64,000 bases of DNA from Saprospiraceae bacterium (GTDB lineage: Bacteria; Bacteroidota; Bacteroidia; Chitinophagales; Saprospiraceae). The notes beneath the pieces were generated by a model that ran no database searches, had not been told where the DNA came from, and saw only the letters and a list, made by a program, of their open reading frames with translations. Numbering within the stretch: position 1 is the first letter of the stretch; each line of letters starts with the position of its first letter. The position numbers and the translations under genes are program-made. Below, one piece after another: positions 39,336 to 49,748 of the stretch. The DNA is taken from NCBI GenBank assembly GCA_016719855.1, contig JADJYH010000002.1:1-64000 (forward strand). The letters are read 5' to 3'.

Positions 39336-40478
39336 ATGCCCAGCTTTCGCAGCATAATCCTCCACCCCAAAAACATTTTCATCCTCCTCGCCCTGCTGAC
39401 GATAGCGTTGGGTGGGCTCATGCCGCCGGCGTTCGTGGAACGGTTCTACAGCCGGGGGCTTGTCACGGGGGTGCAGTGGATGTTCAAGGTGTTGGACAGT
39501 TGGTTGCCGTTTGCAGGGGTGTACCTGCTGCTGGTGGGGCTGCTGGCATGGATGTGGCGGGGGCGCAACCGCTTTTTCAAAAGCATGCGGTGGGTGTTTT
39601 GGCAGGGAGAGGGGCCTTTCACGGGGGGCTGGGCATCGTTGGGCAGGAAGCTGGGACGTGCGGCGCACTCACTCTTGGCCTTCTTGGCGGTGGTCGTCAT
39701 CTTGTTCCAATGGCTGTGGGGCTTCAACTATGGGCGGGTGCCGCTGGAGCGGCAAATGGGCATCGAGCCAAGGCCGCTGACAGTGGACGAGCTGCGGGAC
39801 GAACTCCTCAGGGCCACCACCGATGCCGTGAGCTTCCGGCGGGGACTGGCGGAAGGCCCGGACTCCGTCATTGCGGAGCAAAAAATAGTGCCCAGTGTCG
39901 AGGCGCTCATGCGCCAGTCGCTGAAGTCGGTGCTGAAGCAGTACCACTACCCCAGGCCCACCGATGTGCGGGGACGCACGGTGCTGCCGAAGGGCATCCT
40001 CCTGCGGTTCAGCACGGCGGGCGTCTATCTGCCGTTCACGGGGGAGGGGCACGTGGACGCCGGGCTGCACCACCTCCAATTGCCCTACGTGCTGGCCCAC
40101 GAGATGGGCCATGCATACGGCCACGGCGACGAGGGCACTTGCAACTCCCTCGCTTACCTCGCCTGCATCCAGTCTGGCGACCCGTATATCGTCTATATCG
40201 GACACCTTTATTACTGGCGCTATGTGGCCTCGCAGTACCTGGCCATGGCACCGGACCATTACGAACAGTACAGGAAGGCGCTACCCGCTGGCCTCCGGGC
40301 GGACGTGCGGGCTATCAACGCCGAAATGGAAAAGTACCCTGATATTATGCCGAAACTGCGGGACGCTGCCTACAACACCTATCTGCACTCGCAAGGAATT
40401 TCCGAGGGGATGAAAAACTATGACCGGGTGGTGATGCTCGTGGCTGCGTGGCGGCGGGGTGGGGTATTGGGCAATTGA
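39336..40478 (+). CDS. DUF3810 membrane protein with zinc-protease motif
   Basis: The 380-aa protein has three N-terminal membrane helices (IFILLALLTIALGGLMPPAF, FAGVYLLLVGLLAWMW, LLAFLAVVVILFQWLWGFNY) and then a large outside domain with HEMGH at residues 255-259 (VLAHEMGHAYGHGDEGTCNS), the zincin motif typical of the DUF3810 family. Peptidase activity is presumed from the motif. The start MPSFRSIILH is preferred over an upstream in-frame codon at 39297. It is intact. Confidence 0.8.
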   Translation: MPSFRSIILHPKNIFILLALLTIALGGLMPPAFVERFYSRGLVTGVQWMFKVLDSWLPFAGVYLLLVGLLAWMWRGRNRFFKSMRWVFWQGEGPFTGGWASLGRKLGRAAHSLLAFLAVVVILFQWLWGFNYGRVPLERQMGIEPRPLTVDELRDELLRATTDAVSFRRGLAEGPDSVIAEQKIVPSVEALMRQSLKSVLKQYHYPRPTDVRGRTVLPKGILLRFSTAGVYLPFTGEGHVDAGLHHLQLPYVLAHEMGHAYGHGDEGTCNSLAYLACIQSGDPYIVYIGHLYYWRYVASQYLAMAPDHYEQYRKALPAGLRADVRAINAEMEKYPDIMPKLRDAAYNTYLHSQGISEGMKNYDRVVMLVAAWRRGGVLGN

Positions 40479-40595
40479 GCGATTGAAGGGAGTTGTTCCA
40501 TCCTGAAAACAAGTCGTTGTACGACGATGGAAGTATCTTGGAGGAAGGCGTTCTTTCGCCTCAGGAATGGAGTTACCCCATTTCCAAGGAAAGAA

Positions 40596-40604
40596 TACCT
40601 TTGC
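40596..40604 (+). promoter_or_regulatory. Candidate -7 promoter element of the CDGSH gene
   Basis: TACCTTTGC matches TAnnTTTG exactly and lies 16-24 nt before the ATG at 40620. Confidence 0.5.
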
Positions 40605-40619
40605 CCCAAAATATCAAAC

Positions 40620-40850
40620 ATGGAAAAAACAAAAATTACCATTGTCAAGAATGGCCCGCTTCGCATCGAAGGCGATTTCAACATCAACGACCCAGAAGGC
40701 AATGCCTACGGACTTGGTGGCCGCACCCTGCTCTCGCTTTGCCGCTGCGGGCATTCCAAGAACAAGCCATTTTGCGACGGTACGCATAAAGCAATGGAGT
40801 GGTTGGATGAGCCAGTGGCATTTGACTTGCCGCCGAAGAAGGTCGTGTGA
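40620..40850 (+). CDS. CDGSH-type iron-sulfur protein
   Basis: The 76-aa protein has the 2Fe-2S ligand pattern C-x-C-x2-S-x3-P-x-C-D-G-x-H in LCRCGHSKNKPFCDGTHKA. Three Cys and one His bind the cluster in this family. The N-terminal half (MEKTKITIVKNGPLRIEGDF) is the usual strand-rich lead-in. The role is electron or cluster transfer, with partner unknown. It has its own promoter-like element. Confidence 0.9.
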   Translation: MEKTKITIVKNGPLRIEGDFNINDPEGNAYGLGGRTLLSLCRCGHSKNKPFCDGTHKAMEWLDEPVAFDLPPKKVV

Positions 40851-40904
40851 TTCAAGTCCGGGGGCGGTTTCAAGTTGTATCCTAGGTTTTAAAAAACAAG
40901 CAAA

Positions 40905-42451
40905 ATGAAAAACACCAGACTTTTAATTCCGTCAATAATATTCTATTTCCTCTTTGCCATCACCTCGATGGCGCAACCATTGGTGTCGCTCCCCCGCAGT
41001 ACCCCTGAGGCGGAGGGTGTCTCTTCCGAGGACATTTTAAATTTCCTGGATGTCGTGGCCAAGTACAACAAGCACGAGTTCCACAGCATCATGATCGTGC
41101 GACACGGCAAGGTGGTGGCCGAGGCATGGTGGACGCCTTACCGTCCCGACTTGCGTCACACGTTGTATTCGTGCAGCAAAAGCTTCACGGCGACGGCGGT
41201 GGGCTTTGCCGTGAGCGAGGGCAAGCTTTCTTTGGAAGACAAGGTCATTTCTTTTTTCCCGGAGTTTTTGCCGAAGGAAGTCAGCCCTAACCTCGCCGCC
41301 CTGACCATCAAGGACCTGTTGAGCATGACCGTTGGCATGGACCCCGACCCAAGTTTCTCTATTGCAGCGACGGAGGAAAATTGGATAAAGGGCTTTTTCG
41401 AAACGCCCATCCTCAACCAGCCGGGCACGAAGTTCCTCTACAACTCACTGGGTACATACATGGCTGGTGCCATCGTGCAGAAGGTAACGGGCCAGTCGCT
41501 CGTGGACTACCTTAAGCCGAGGCTGTTCGACCCGCTGGGCATCGAGGGCATGGATTGGGAAAAAGACCTGCTGGGCTACGACGTGGGCGGCTGGGGCCTG
41601 CGCCTCAAGACGGAGGACATGGCCAAGTTCGCACAGCTTTTTTTGCAAAAAGGCAAATGGAATGGCCGCCAAATCCTCCCCGAAGCGTGGGTGACTGAGG
41701 CCACGACCATGAAGATTTTGCAAAAACCAGAAATCTCGCAAGAAGACCGTGACAAGGACGACTGGGCACAGGGCTACTGCTATCAGATGTGGCGCAGCCG
41801 CCACAACAGCTATCGGGGCGATGGTGCCTACGGCCAACTAATGCTCGTGCTGCCGGAACTGGATGCAGTGATTGCCATCACGGCGGAAACGAACGACATG
41901 CAGGCCGAGATGGATATGGTTTGGGACTACCTGCTGCCCGCCTTCAGGGACAAGCCGATGCCGGAGGGCCAAGCCACCGCCAATTTGCGCAAGCGAATCC
42001 CAACGCTGCAACTGAGGAAGGCACGGGGGCATACGAATCGCCATTGGCCAAGTCGGTTGATGGCAAATGTTACAAGCTGCAAACCAACGAACTTCAACTT
42101 TCCAGCATCGAATTCGACCTGAACGACGGCGTTTGCAAGACCACGCTCATCACCAATGCGGGTAAGTTTCCAATAAAATTCGGTGCTGGCAAATGGGAGG
42201 AAGGCGCAACAAAACGTCTTGGGCCTTATCTCGTTTCTGGCATCAAGGGCTACTACGCTGGGCTGCCTTCCAAGGTAGCAGGTACTTACGGTTGGCTTGA
42301 CGACAGCACCCTCCAGCTCAAGTTACGCTATATCGAAAGCCCCCACTCCGAGACTTTTACCTGCCATTTTGATGGTAAAAAGGTGAAGTTGGAGTATGAA
42401 AAGAGCAATGATTTTGGTGGGAAGAAGGTGGTGATAGAGGGAGGAAAGTAG
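40905..42451 (+). CDS. Serine hydrolase of the beta-lactamase/class C family (frameshifted)
   Basis: A signal peptide (FYFLFAITSMAQPL) precedes a beta-lactamase-like domain with the catalytic SxxK in YSCSKSFTATAVGFA and the Tyr motif in FLYNSLGTYMAG. GDGAYGQLMLVLPELD lies at the position of the third motif. At ~42010 the frame shifts. The last ~145 residues (ESPLAKSVDGKCYKLQTNEL ... FTCHFDGKKVKLEYEK) form the C-terminal strand-rich domain often attached to these enzymes. It is a periplasmic hydrolase or esterase, and penicillin resistance is not implied. Confidence 0.8.
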
Positions 42452-42475
42452 CCAGGTTTTGTTGGGTTGAGATAA

Positions 42476-42511
42476 ATTCCCGGCCAACCATTTTGCTGGT
42501 TGGCCGGGATT
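42476..42511. terminator. Bidirectional terminator-like hairpin
   Basis: ATTCCCGGCCAACCA pairs with TGGTTGGCCGGGATT (one mismatch) around TTTTGC, between two convergent genes. Confidence 0.7.
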
Positions 42512-42562
42512 AATGTTGGTAAAAGGCAATTATTGCTAAGCCCAAGGGAAGGCTTCAGGTTT

Positions 42563-45039
42563 CTAATTCACCTTCTTCATTTCACCTTTCTCCATCGTCA
42601 CGAGGAGTGCATCCGGGAAGCCTCGCTTGCGGGCTTTCTCCAGCCCAGATTGAGCAGAAGCCTTGGTGTCGTAGCCACCAAGCACCACGATGGTGAACTC
42701 CCCTTTTTTCACGAAACTTACCAACCCGACGTCCTCGATGGTGCTTTGTTTGAAATTTTTCAGGTCTCGGTAAGCTGCCAATTTGACCAAATAGCCATCC
42801 AATACATCGGATACTGCTGCTGGCTTTGTGCTGGTTTTTTTTCTGCTGGGGAAGGCTTAGCTTCCGTGCTTTTTGGTGTGGAAGATGGTTTTGGCTCCTC
42901 CTTTTTTGCCACGGCCTCACCTTTTTGTGCCACGATGAATGCACCTGTGTAGCCGCTGGCTTTCGCTTTGGCCTGTGCCGCAGTGGCGTCCTCTTTCGTT
43001 CCGAAAACGCCGAGGCGGATTTTGGTCTTGCCACCTTCGACCACGGTGAATACGTTGCCTACGCCTCCAAGTTTGTCTTGGTAAGGTTTCAGGTTGGGCT
43101 TGGCAGAAGTGCCAGCCGCTAGTTGCACGGCGAAGCCGTCCACTGTTTCACCAGCAGGTGCTGCCGCCGCTGCTGCTGGCGTTTCGAAGCTGCTGGGAGT
43201 CGTCTCCTTCGGCTTTACCTCCTTTGAGGCTGCGCCGCCTGTACTGCTACTGCCCACCGGATAAATCGCCATGATTTCCAAATTCTTTTGGTTGGAGGTG
43301 GTGGCCTTGAAGTCGGTCGTCAAGTCTTTGAAACCCTGTTTCGAGTATCGGATTTGGTAGCTGGCGTTGGATTTCAGTGCGATGTTGAAGTTGCCTTTTG
43401 CATCCGAACTGGTGGTCGTTTCCTCGTTGGTGGCGGTATTGGTGGCAATGACTTTCACTGCTTCCAAAGCCGTGTTGTTGGTACCGTTCACCACAATGCC
43501 GCTGTACGAATTGGCATTATTGGTCAGCGCCACCTCTATCGTCCGGCTCTGCCGCAGGCCGAGGGTGGTGATTTTCACGCTTTTGCTCGAAAAACCATCC
43601 TTGCTTACCGTGGCCGAGCAGTCGAGGTTTTCGGACAGGGAAAACGTGAAAAGGCCGTTCACGTTCGTGAATTGGTTGGGTGCTCCGCAATCCGTGAAGT
43701 CAATCGTCGCACCTGAAACGGCTGCGCCAGAGAGCGCATCGGTCACTTTGATGACCACGCTTTCCGACTCTTTTACGATGCGGTAAATATCCTCCGAGCC
43801 TTTGCCGCCAGGGCGGTTCGATACGATGTAGCCGATATTCCGGGCTGCATCAAACACAAAGCCGTAATCGTCCGTAGAGGTGTTGAGGCCAGCGCCGCCA
43901 TGATAAACGGTCGCCCATCGGCCATTGCTGTCCTCTGCCCGGAAGATGTCAAAACCGCCGAAACCTTTCTGGTAATCGCTGGCAAAAAATAGCGACGTGC
44001 CATCGTAAAACGGCGTGATTTCGTTGCCAATCGAGTTCACTGCACTGCCCACGTTCTCCGGTGCCGACCAGTTGTTGCCCACCCGGTACGACACGTAAAT
44101 GTCGAAGCCGCCATAACCGCCAGGGCGGTCGCTGGCAAAGTACAGCGCCTTGTCATCTGGCGAAAAACTGGGGTAGCCCGAGGAAAAATCAACGCCGTTG
44201 TGAGGGAATGCAAGCGGTGTCTCCCAGTCGCCATTGGGTTTTGCTTGCGCAATGAACATGTTCAGTTCCATGCCGCCACTGGGCATCAGGCGGGTGCCAT
44301 CTACGAAATTGTTGCGGGTAAAAGCCACCCATTTCCTGTCCGAGGAATAGGATGCCGGGCCTTCGTTCACGCCAACCCCGAAGCCGGAGTGGAGCGTAAC
44401 CGGCACATCGAGGAAGCCGTTCTTGTCCCGTTGCGTGATGAAGAGCCGATTGGTTCCATCTCCAGTGCCTCCCGATGATGGGGCGTTGCGGCTGTCCCTG
44501 CCCCGGATGTCTGCACGGCCAGAAGCGTAAACCACTTGTTCACCAAAAAACGTTGGGCCAAAGTCGAAGGACCCCGTGTTGGCGTATTCGTTGGTCACCT
44601 TGTAGGCAGGTGGGTCGTTGGCCTGCATAGCAAATGCGCAGGCATCGGCGAACTGCTTGCACCGTGTCTTGAAATCGGGAGATTTATCGCCCAAAGAATT
44701 GAAAACGCCCTTGGCGAGGTCGTACCTGCCCAGTTCCTGCAAGGTCAGGCCGTATTGGAAAATATAGATGTCCTGTACATCTTTGGACGACACCGCCGCC
44801 TGGTAGTGCGGCAAGGCTTTCTCCTGTTGGTTGAGGTGGCGGTAACAGTCGGCGAGCTTGCCGTTGGCCTCCGCATGGTCTGGGTTTTTGCTCAAAAAAT
44901 CCTTGTAGGATTGCGCTGCGAGGTTAAAAGTTCCCAGTTCGTACTGCTTGTTCGCCCGCTTGAGGGCTGCCTGCGCGGTGAGCAGGGTTACGGAAAAAAG
45001 GAAAATGGTAAGTGAAATTGAAATCCTAGCGATTTTCAT
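42563..45039 (-). CDS. PorE-like TPR/PD40/CRD protein ending in two SPOR domains (frameshifted)
   Basis: A signal peptide (ISISLTIFLFSVTLLTAQA) is followed by TPR-like repeats (NKQYELGTFNLAAQSYKDFL, ~25-130) and a PD40/beta-propeller (FSSGYPSFSPDDKALYFASD, TPFYDGTSLFFASDYQKGFG, ~150-410). Carboxypeptidase-regulatory-like domains come next (VIATNTATNEETTTSSDAKG). A SPOR domain follows (DGFAVQLAAGTSAKPNLKPY ... KTKIRLGVFGTKEDATAAQA). After a Lys/Pro-rich linker and a shift near 42790 comes a second SPOR domain (YLVKLAAYRDLKNFKQ ... FTIVVLGGYDTKASAQSGLE). PorE of the type IX system has the same order but ends in an OmpA domain. SPOR domains bind denuded peptidoglycan, so a periplasmic cell-wall anchor is likely. 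Confidence 0.75.
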
Positions 45040-45222
45040 TTTTGTGATTTTTGGAAGATCAAAAAAATTTTATTTAGTTGAAATGGCGAAATTGCTTTTC
45101 CAAATCAACCAACGAAGTTAGCCAGCAAAAGATTATGCGAGGCGCATTTTCCCATTTTTTCGATGCAGACCATGACCAAGAATTTCAGGAAAAGCAAATA
45201 ATTACCAAAACCCCAAAACTCA

Positions 45223-46365
45223 TCAAAACACGACCTTGTACCCTTTGAACCCTTCCCGCCAAGATTCAATATCAGGTGGCAATTTGTTCTTGGAGCCAGG
45301 GTCATTGGTGAAGTAGTGTACAAACGGCTCATCGCTCCCTTCCTTGAAATCTAGCGTGGCTGCCCATATCTTGTTCGATTGGTCGTAAATGATGATGGCC
45401 TCGTTGGTGGTGAAAAGCCCCGGCACTGCGCCCCTTACCACGGTTTGTCCCTGTTTGTTGGTCGTGCGCTCTTTCACCTCCATGTTGAAGGCGAAAAGCT
45501 CGTATTGCTTGTCGCCCACCAACCGCCGGAACTCATCGTGCGTAGTCTGGGCGAGGAAGGTGTCGTCGTCGCGAATACCGACCGTCAGTGCTGTTTTGCG
45601 GATGAGCTTTTTTCGCTCAAAGCGCCCGGCGGCATAAGCCCTCGCCCCGAAGCCACAGGCAAGGTTGCTGCTTGGCTGCTCCACCAAAACATAGTCGCCA
45701 AAGCACTCGAACCGCAGCTCGCACGGCTCGTCTTCATACGTTTTCTGTTTAAAAATGGCCTTGGAACCTTTGCGGCCAGCCCGTCCTTCCAGCGTGCCGA
45801 CATGGCTGCCCCGAACCACCGTCAACGCAAAGTCGAACGAATCCAGGGTCACGTTGCCGATGAGCAGGAAGCCGTTGTCCCAGACCTGGTTGAGGTGCCA
45901 GTTGCCCGACCAGTTGGCCTCGTCGTTTGCCGAAGGCGAAAAGGATAAGTAAAACGGCAATTTACGCTTACCGTCTTTGCTGGCCCAGGTACCGCTGAGC
46001 GAGTCGGGGCTGAGTAAGCTTCCGGTGAATTTTGCCCCTTCCGTCCCGTTCACAAATTCCACGATTTCGCAGCTTTTGTTGGCAGGGTTCAGTTCGCCGC
46101 TCAGTTCAATGGGCTTCTTCTTGGCGGTGTACCAGTAGCGGCCACTGAGGAAGCCGTCGCCCCAGTTGACAAGCACCATTTCAATGTCAGTTTTTCCGTC
46201 AATTTTCCCGTGGTATTTTTTCAAAAAATAAGGGTCGGGCGTGGTTACGACCTCTACCGAATCAAGGGGTGGAAGTGGTTCGGGTACGACGGAAGGGGGA
46301 GGGTCGTTTTTGCAACCTGCCAACCAAAGCGAACCCAAGGCGAGCAGGTACAGGATGCGTTTCAT
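45223..46365 (-). CDS. Hypothetical lipoprotein
   Basis: The 380-aa lipoprotein starts at MKRILYLLALGSLWLAGCKN (lipobox LAGC). A Pro-rich linker is followed by strand-rich sequence with repeated pattern: MVLVNWGDGFLSGRYWYTAK, AKFTGSLLSPDSLSGTWASK and NVTLDSFDFALTVVRGSHVG. No named family is recognised. The gene is divergent from the Clp-like gene, with a short shared upstream region. The frame is open well upstream of 46365, but that part is antisense to the neighbour. Confidence 0.65.
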   Translation of the reverse strand: MKRILYLLALGSLWLAGCKNDPPPSVVPEPLPPLDSVEVVTTPDPYFLKKYHGKIDGKTDIEMVLVNWGDGFLSGRYWYTAKKKPIELSGELNPANKSCEIVEFVNGTEGAKFTGSLLSPDSLSGTWASKDGKRKLPFYLSFSPSANDEANWSGNWHLNQVWDNGFLLIGNVTLDSFDFALTVVRGSHVGTLEGRAGRKGSKAIFKQKTYEDEPCELRFECFGDYVLVEQPSSNLACGFGARAYAAGRFERKKLIRKTALTVGIRDDDTFLAQTTHDEFRRLVGDKQYELFAFNMEVKERTTNKQGQTVVRGAVPGLFTTNEAIIIYDQSNKIWAATLDFKEGSDEPFVHYFTNDPGSKNKLPPDIESWREGFKGYKVVF

Positions 46366-46464
46366 GAATAATGTTTTAAATGGGATTGTTTTGAGTGCCC
46401 CAATACTGGTGATGAAATTGGCCGCAAAGTTTCGCTTTCCGCACCAATTCGCAAAACATTGTTC

Positions 46465-46472
46465 TACTTTTG
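46465..46472 (+). promoter_or_regulatory. Candidate -7 promoter element of the Clp-like gene
   Basis: TACTTTTG fits TAnnTTTG and lies only 4 nt before the ATG at 46477. If used, the mRNA would have almost no leader. Confidence 0.4.
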
Positions 46473-46476
46473 ATTC

Positions 46477-48749
46477 ATGGAAAAGCTCACCTACCCCTTG
46501 CTTTGTTTTCAACTCAACGAAAATGCGATACTTGGCATACTGGTCGGCACATCCTACCAGGTCGTGGAGGCCAATCAGAACAAGTTGAAGTCGGTACTCA
46601 TTGACCACCTCACAAAAATATACAAAAAGGACGGCGACTACCCACTGCTGGAGCTGGAAGCGCCGACCCTCCGCATGATAGAAACCACGATGCGGCCAAC
46701 TTACCGTTTTGGCCACAGCGCTTTTCCGCTTTCCAGCAAAGTGAAAATTGCCATGCCCCTCGTTTATGGCGAAGCCGAGCCAAACGTGTACGAGTGTTTC
46801 TTGCCACTGCTCGACGAGAGTTTTTATTGCTACGACATCGGCCAGTTGGACAGCCTGGCCCGCCATTTCATCAGCAATTCGCTCGACGAAAAAGGCCCGG
46901 AGGAAATCTACCGCTTGGCGGGTTACCCAATGCCCACGCTGGATGTGGTGACGCTGAAGGTGAAGGAAGATTCATTTTTCACCTACACCTGGAACGTGAC
47001 CCAGACGCCGAAGGTGTTGGAGCGGCTGGCCGAGCGATACCCGTACCCCAAGGCCGTGCAGCGCAACCTCGCCTCCTCGCCCGATGCAGCTTGGGAGTTG
47101 GATGAGTACGTGGCACAGGTGGTCGAGAAGCTGATGCAGCAACGGGCCAGTGTGCTGGTGGTGGGCAACCACGGCGTGGGCAAGAGTGCCGTACTGCGGC
47201 AGGCGTTCCGCAAACTAGTCAGTTTTTCGAAGAAAACCGAGAACGAGCAAAGCTTCTGGCGGATACAGGCGCAGCGGTTCACGGCCACCAGCAAGTACCT
47301 CGGCGACTGGCAGGAAACAGCGGAGGAAATGGTCTGGGAACTTGGCGTGATGAACGGCATCCTCTGGGTGGAGGACATCGTGCGGCTGCTGCGAGAAGGC
47401 GGCAAGGGCGTGGAGGACAGCGTGGCGGCCTACCTGTTGCCGTTCATGCAGCAGGGCAAGCTGCAAATCACGGGCGAGGTGACCCCGCAGGAGCTGGAAA
47501 GCATGAGGCGGCTGCTCCCCGGCTTTGTCGAAAGCATGCAACTCGTGGAGCTGCCGGAACTGCCGGAGCGCAGCCTCACCGTGGTGCTCGACAAGTTCAA
47601 CGCCCACGTGCAGCAAGCCTACAAAATAAGCCTCACCCAAGATGCGCTGAACACGTCCACCCGGCTGTTGCGGCGATTTTACCCCTACGAAAGTTTCCCC
47701 GGCAAGAGCATCCGCTTCCTCGGCGAGTGCGTGAGCGAGGCCATTTTTCACAAAAAAACGAGATTCACAAACGGGATGTGCTGGCGCAATTCATCCGCCG
47801 AACCGGCTTACCGGAGCTGTTCCTTCGAGACGACCTGCTGCTCGACCAAGTGGCGCTCCGCAATTTTTTCAACGAAAAAATCATCGGGCAGGAGGCTGCC
47901 ACGGAGAAGCTGACCGACGTCATCAAGGTCTTCAAGGCAGGGCTGAACAACCCGCAGAAACCAATAACCACGCTGGTTTTCGCTGGACCGACCGGGGTGG
48001 GCAAGACGGCGGCTGCACAGGCGCTGGCGCAATATTTCTTTGGCTTGGGGCAAAAAACCTCGCCGCTCATCCGAATTGACATGAGCGAGTTTCAGCACCC
48101 GTCGCAAATTACCCGATTCCTCGGCACGGGCACCGAGCCTGGCAAATTGGTGCAACAGGTGCGGGAGCGGCCCTTCGCCGTGCTGCTCCTCGACGAGGCG
48201 GAGAAGGCCACGCCCGCCATCTTCGACGCCTTCCTCACCGTGCTGGACGAGGGCATGTTGGTGGACGCTTTTGGCCGGGTCACCAATTTCCGCAACTGCA
48301 TCATCATCCTGACCACCAACCTCGGGGCGAGCAACCGCGCCTCCATCGGCTACGGTAACCGGATGCCCGACGACGAGACCTACCGCTCGGCCATCGGCAA
48401 GTTCTTCCGGCCTGAGTTTGTCAACCGCATAGACCATGTGGTGGTTTTCCAGCCGCTGGCGCAGGACAGCATCCGCCTCATCGCCCAAAAAGAACTGGAG
48501 GAAGTGAAATCAAGGGAAGGGTTTGCGAAGCGCAACCTCAAAATAAAGTTCACCCTTCGGACGGAAGCGTACATCGCGCAAGTTGGCTTCCATGAAAAAT
48601 ATGGCGCAAGGCCACTGCAACGGGCGGTGGAAGATGTTTTGGTGAAAAGCATTGCGAAATGGCTTTTAGAGAACCCAGCCATAGAAAATCAAGTGCTTGA
48701 GGTAGATGTAAATGAGAAGGGGAATGTGACGGTGGTAGTCGTGGTGTAA
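46477..48749 (+). CDS. Clp/Hsp100-like double AAA+ ATPase with divergent first module (frameshifted)
   Basis: The ~757-aa protein has an unrecognised ~190-aa N-terminal domain in place of Clp N-repeats. AAA module 1 has Walker A VVGNHGVGKSAVL but the Walker B region reads GILWVEDIVRLL, where hhhhDE is expected. AAA module 2 is canonical: GQEAATEKLTDVIKVFKAGL, Walker A FAGPTGVGKTAAA, Walker B VLLLDEAEKA, sensor ILTTNLGASN, and the C-terminal KYGARPLQRAVEDVL. The break is at the A7 run 47752-47758. One more A gives HKKNEIHKRDVLAQF. The likely role is protein remodelling. A 36-nt-arm repeat starts 2 nt after the stop. Confidence 0.85.
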
Positions 48750-48751
48750 GT

Positions 48752-48839
48752 CGCTTTTGTCATCGCCGAAGGCGACCTGCGACGTCATGCTTGACAACAT
48801 ATTTGACGTTGCAGGTCGCCTTCGGCGATGACAAAAGCG
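48752..48839. repeat. Inverted repeat with 36-nt arms after the Clp-like gene
   Basis: Arms 48752-48787 and 48804-48839 (CGCTTTTGTCATCGCCGAAG... and complement) differ at one position. The repeat begins 2 nt after the stop codon. Confidence 0.9.
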
Positions 48840-48899
48840 GCGTGTACCGTGACTTTCAACTTGACAAAAAATGATGAACCAGCAGAGTTCAAAAGTCTT

Positions 48900-49580
48900 T
48901 CAAGTCATTCCCAAAATCACCTTCGCCCTCAAAAACTCCGATTGCAACCCCGCCGAAATCTCAACTTTCTCACCCGTCGCCGGATGCGTAAACTTCAACA
49001 TGGAAGCGTGAAGCAGCATCGTGTTCATCCCCCATTTTTCCAGCCATAGCCGGTTTTGCTTGTTGCAGCCATGCGGCCTGTCGCCGATGATGGGGTGGAA
49101 GATATGCGCCATGTGCTTGCGCAACTGGTGGTGGCGGCCCGTTTCGGGCAGCAATTTTACCAAAGAATAACGGGAGGTTGGGTGTTTGCCGAAGGCGACG
49201 GGTAGCTCGGCGGTGGCAAGTCGCTCGTAGTGGGTGACGGCGTCCTGCGTGAGGCCATTTTCGTTGGTGAGCGGGTAGTCAATCTCGCCCAGTTCGGGCA
49301 GGAAGCCCCGCACGATGGCGATGTAGGTTTTTTGCACCTTTCGGTTTTCAAACATGGACTGCATCTTCGAGTTCATGTCAGGGCTGAGGGCGAAGAGCAG
49401 GACGCCACCTGTTTTTCGGTCCAATCGGTGCGCCGGGAATACCCGCTGGCCAAGTTGGTCACGCAGCATTTGCACGGCGAACTCCGAGGCATCGGCGGCG
49501 ATGGGCGACTTGTGTACCAGCAGGCCGTGGGGCTTGTTGATGGCCACGAGGTGTTCGTCTTGGTGTAGGATTTCGAGCAT
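48900..49580 (-). CDS. truC: Pseudouridine synthase, TruC/RluA family
   Basis: The 226-aa protein from MLEILHQDEHLVAINKPHGL has the RluA-family motif HRLDRKTGG with catalytic Asp54, followed by KTYIAIVRG, ETGRHHQLRKHMAHI and MLLHASMLKF. Compact length and the absence of an S4 domain fit TruC (tRNA U65). RluC/D-type specificity cannot be fully excluded. The start is chosen at 49580 because upstream codons overlap a word repeat. It is intact. Confidence 0.85.
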   Translation of the reverse strand: MLEILHQDEHLVAINKPHGLLVHKSPIAADASEFAVQMLRDQLGQRVFPAHRLDRKTGGVLLFALSPDMNSKMQSMFENRKVQKTYIAIVRGFLPELGEIDYPLTNENGLTQDAVTHYERLATAELPVAFGKHPTSRYSLVKLLPETGRHHQLRKHMAHIFHPIIGDRPHGCNKQNRLWLEKWGMNTMLLHASMLKFTHPATGEKVEISAGLQSEFLRAKVILGMT

Positions 49581-49585
49581 TGCGA

Positions 49586-49663
49586 CAGACATTAGAAAAT
49601 AGACAATAGACAATAGAGGGGCAAGGGACGGGGTCTATTGTCTAATGTCTCAAGTCTATTGTC
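49586..49663. repeat. Inverted repeat (word TAGACAATAGAC, second locus)
   Basis: AGACATTAG / CTAATGTCT and AATAGACAATAGAC / GTCTATTGTCT pair around a G-rich loop. It is the same word as the repeat after rarA (7480-7575). It lies directly upstream of the truC start on the minus strand. Confidence 0.65.
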
Positions 49664-49665
49664 TC

Positions 49666-49710
49666 AAAAAAAAAAAAAACAGGTTTTACCCAGAAGGGCA
49701 AAACCTGTTT
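49666..49710 (-). terminator. Rho-independent terminator of the DUF2795 gene
   Basis: On the minus strand CAGGTTTTGCCC pairs with GGGTAAAACCTG around TTCT, followed by a run of 14 T (A14 at 49666-49679 on the plus strand). It lies 39 nt after the stop at 49749. Confidence 0.9.
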
Positions 49711-49748
49711 AATGGCTCGTAGCCTTGTAACTGACTGATTGTTAACGA

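Noticed and set aside
40905..42451. Antibiotic-resistance beta-lactamase
   Set aside because: The protein is a class C-like serine hydrolase with a C-terminal accessory domain, typical of peptidase or esterase relatives. Nothing indicates beta-lactam hydrolysis in particular.
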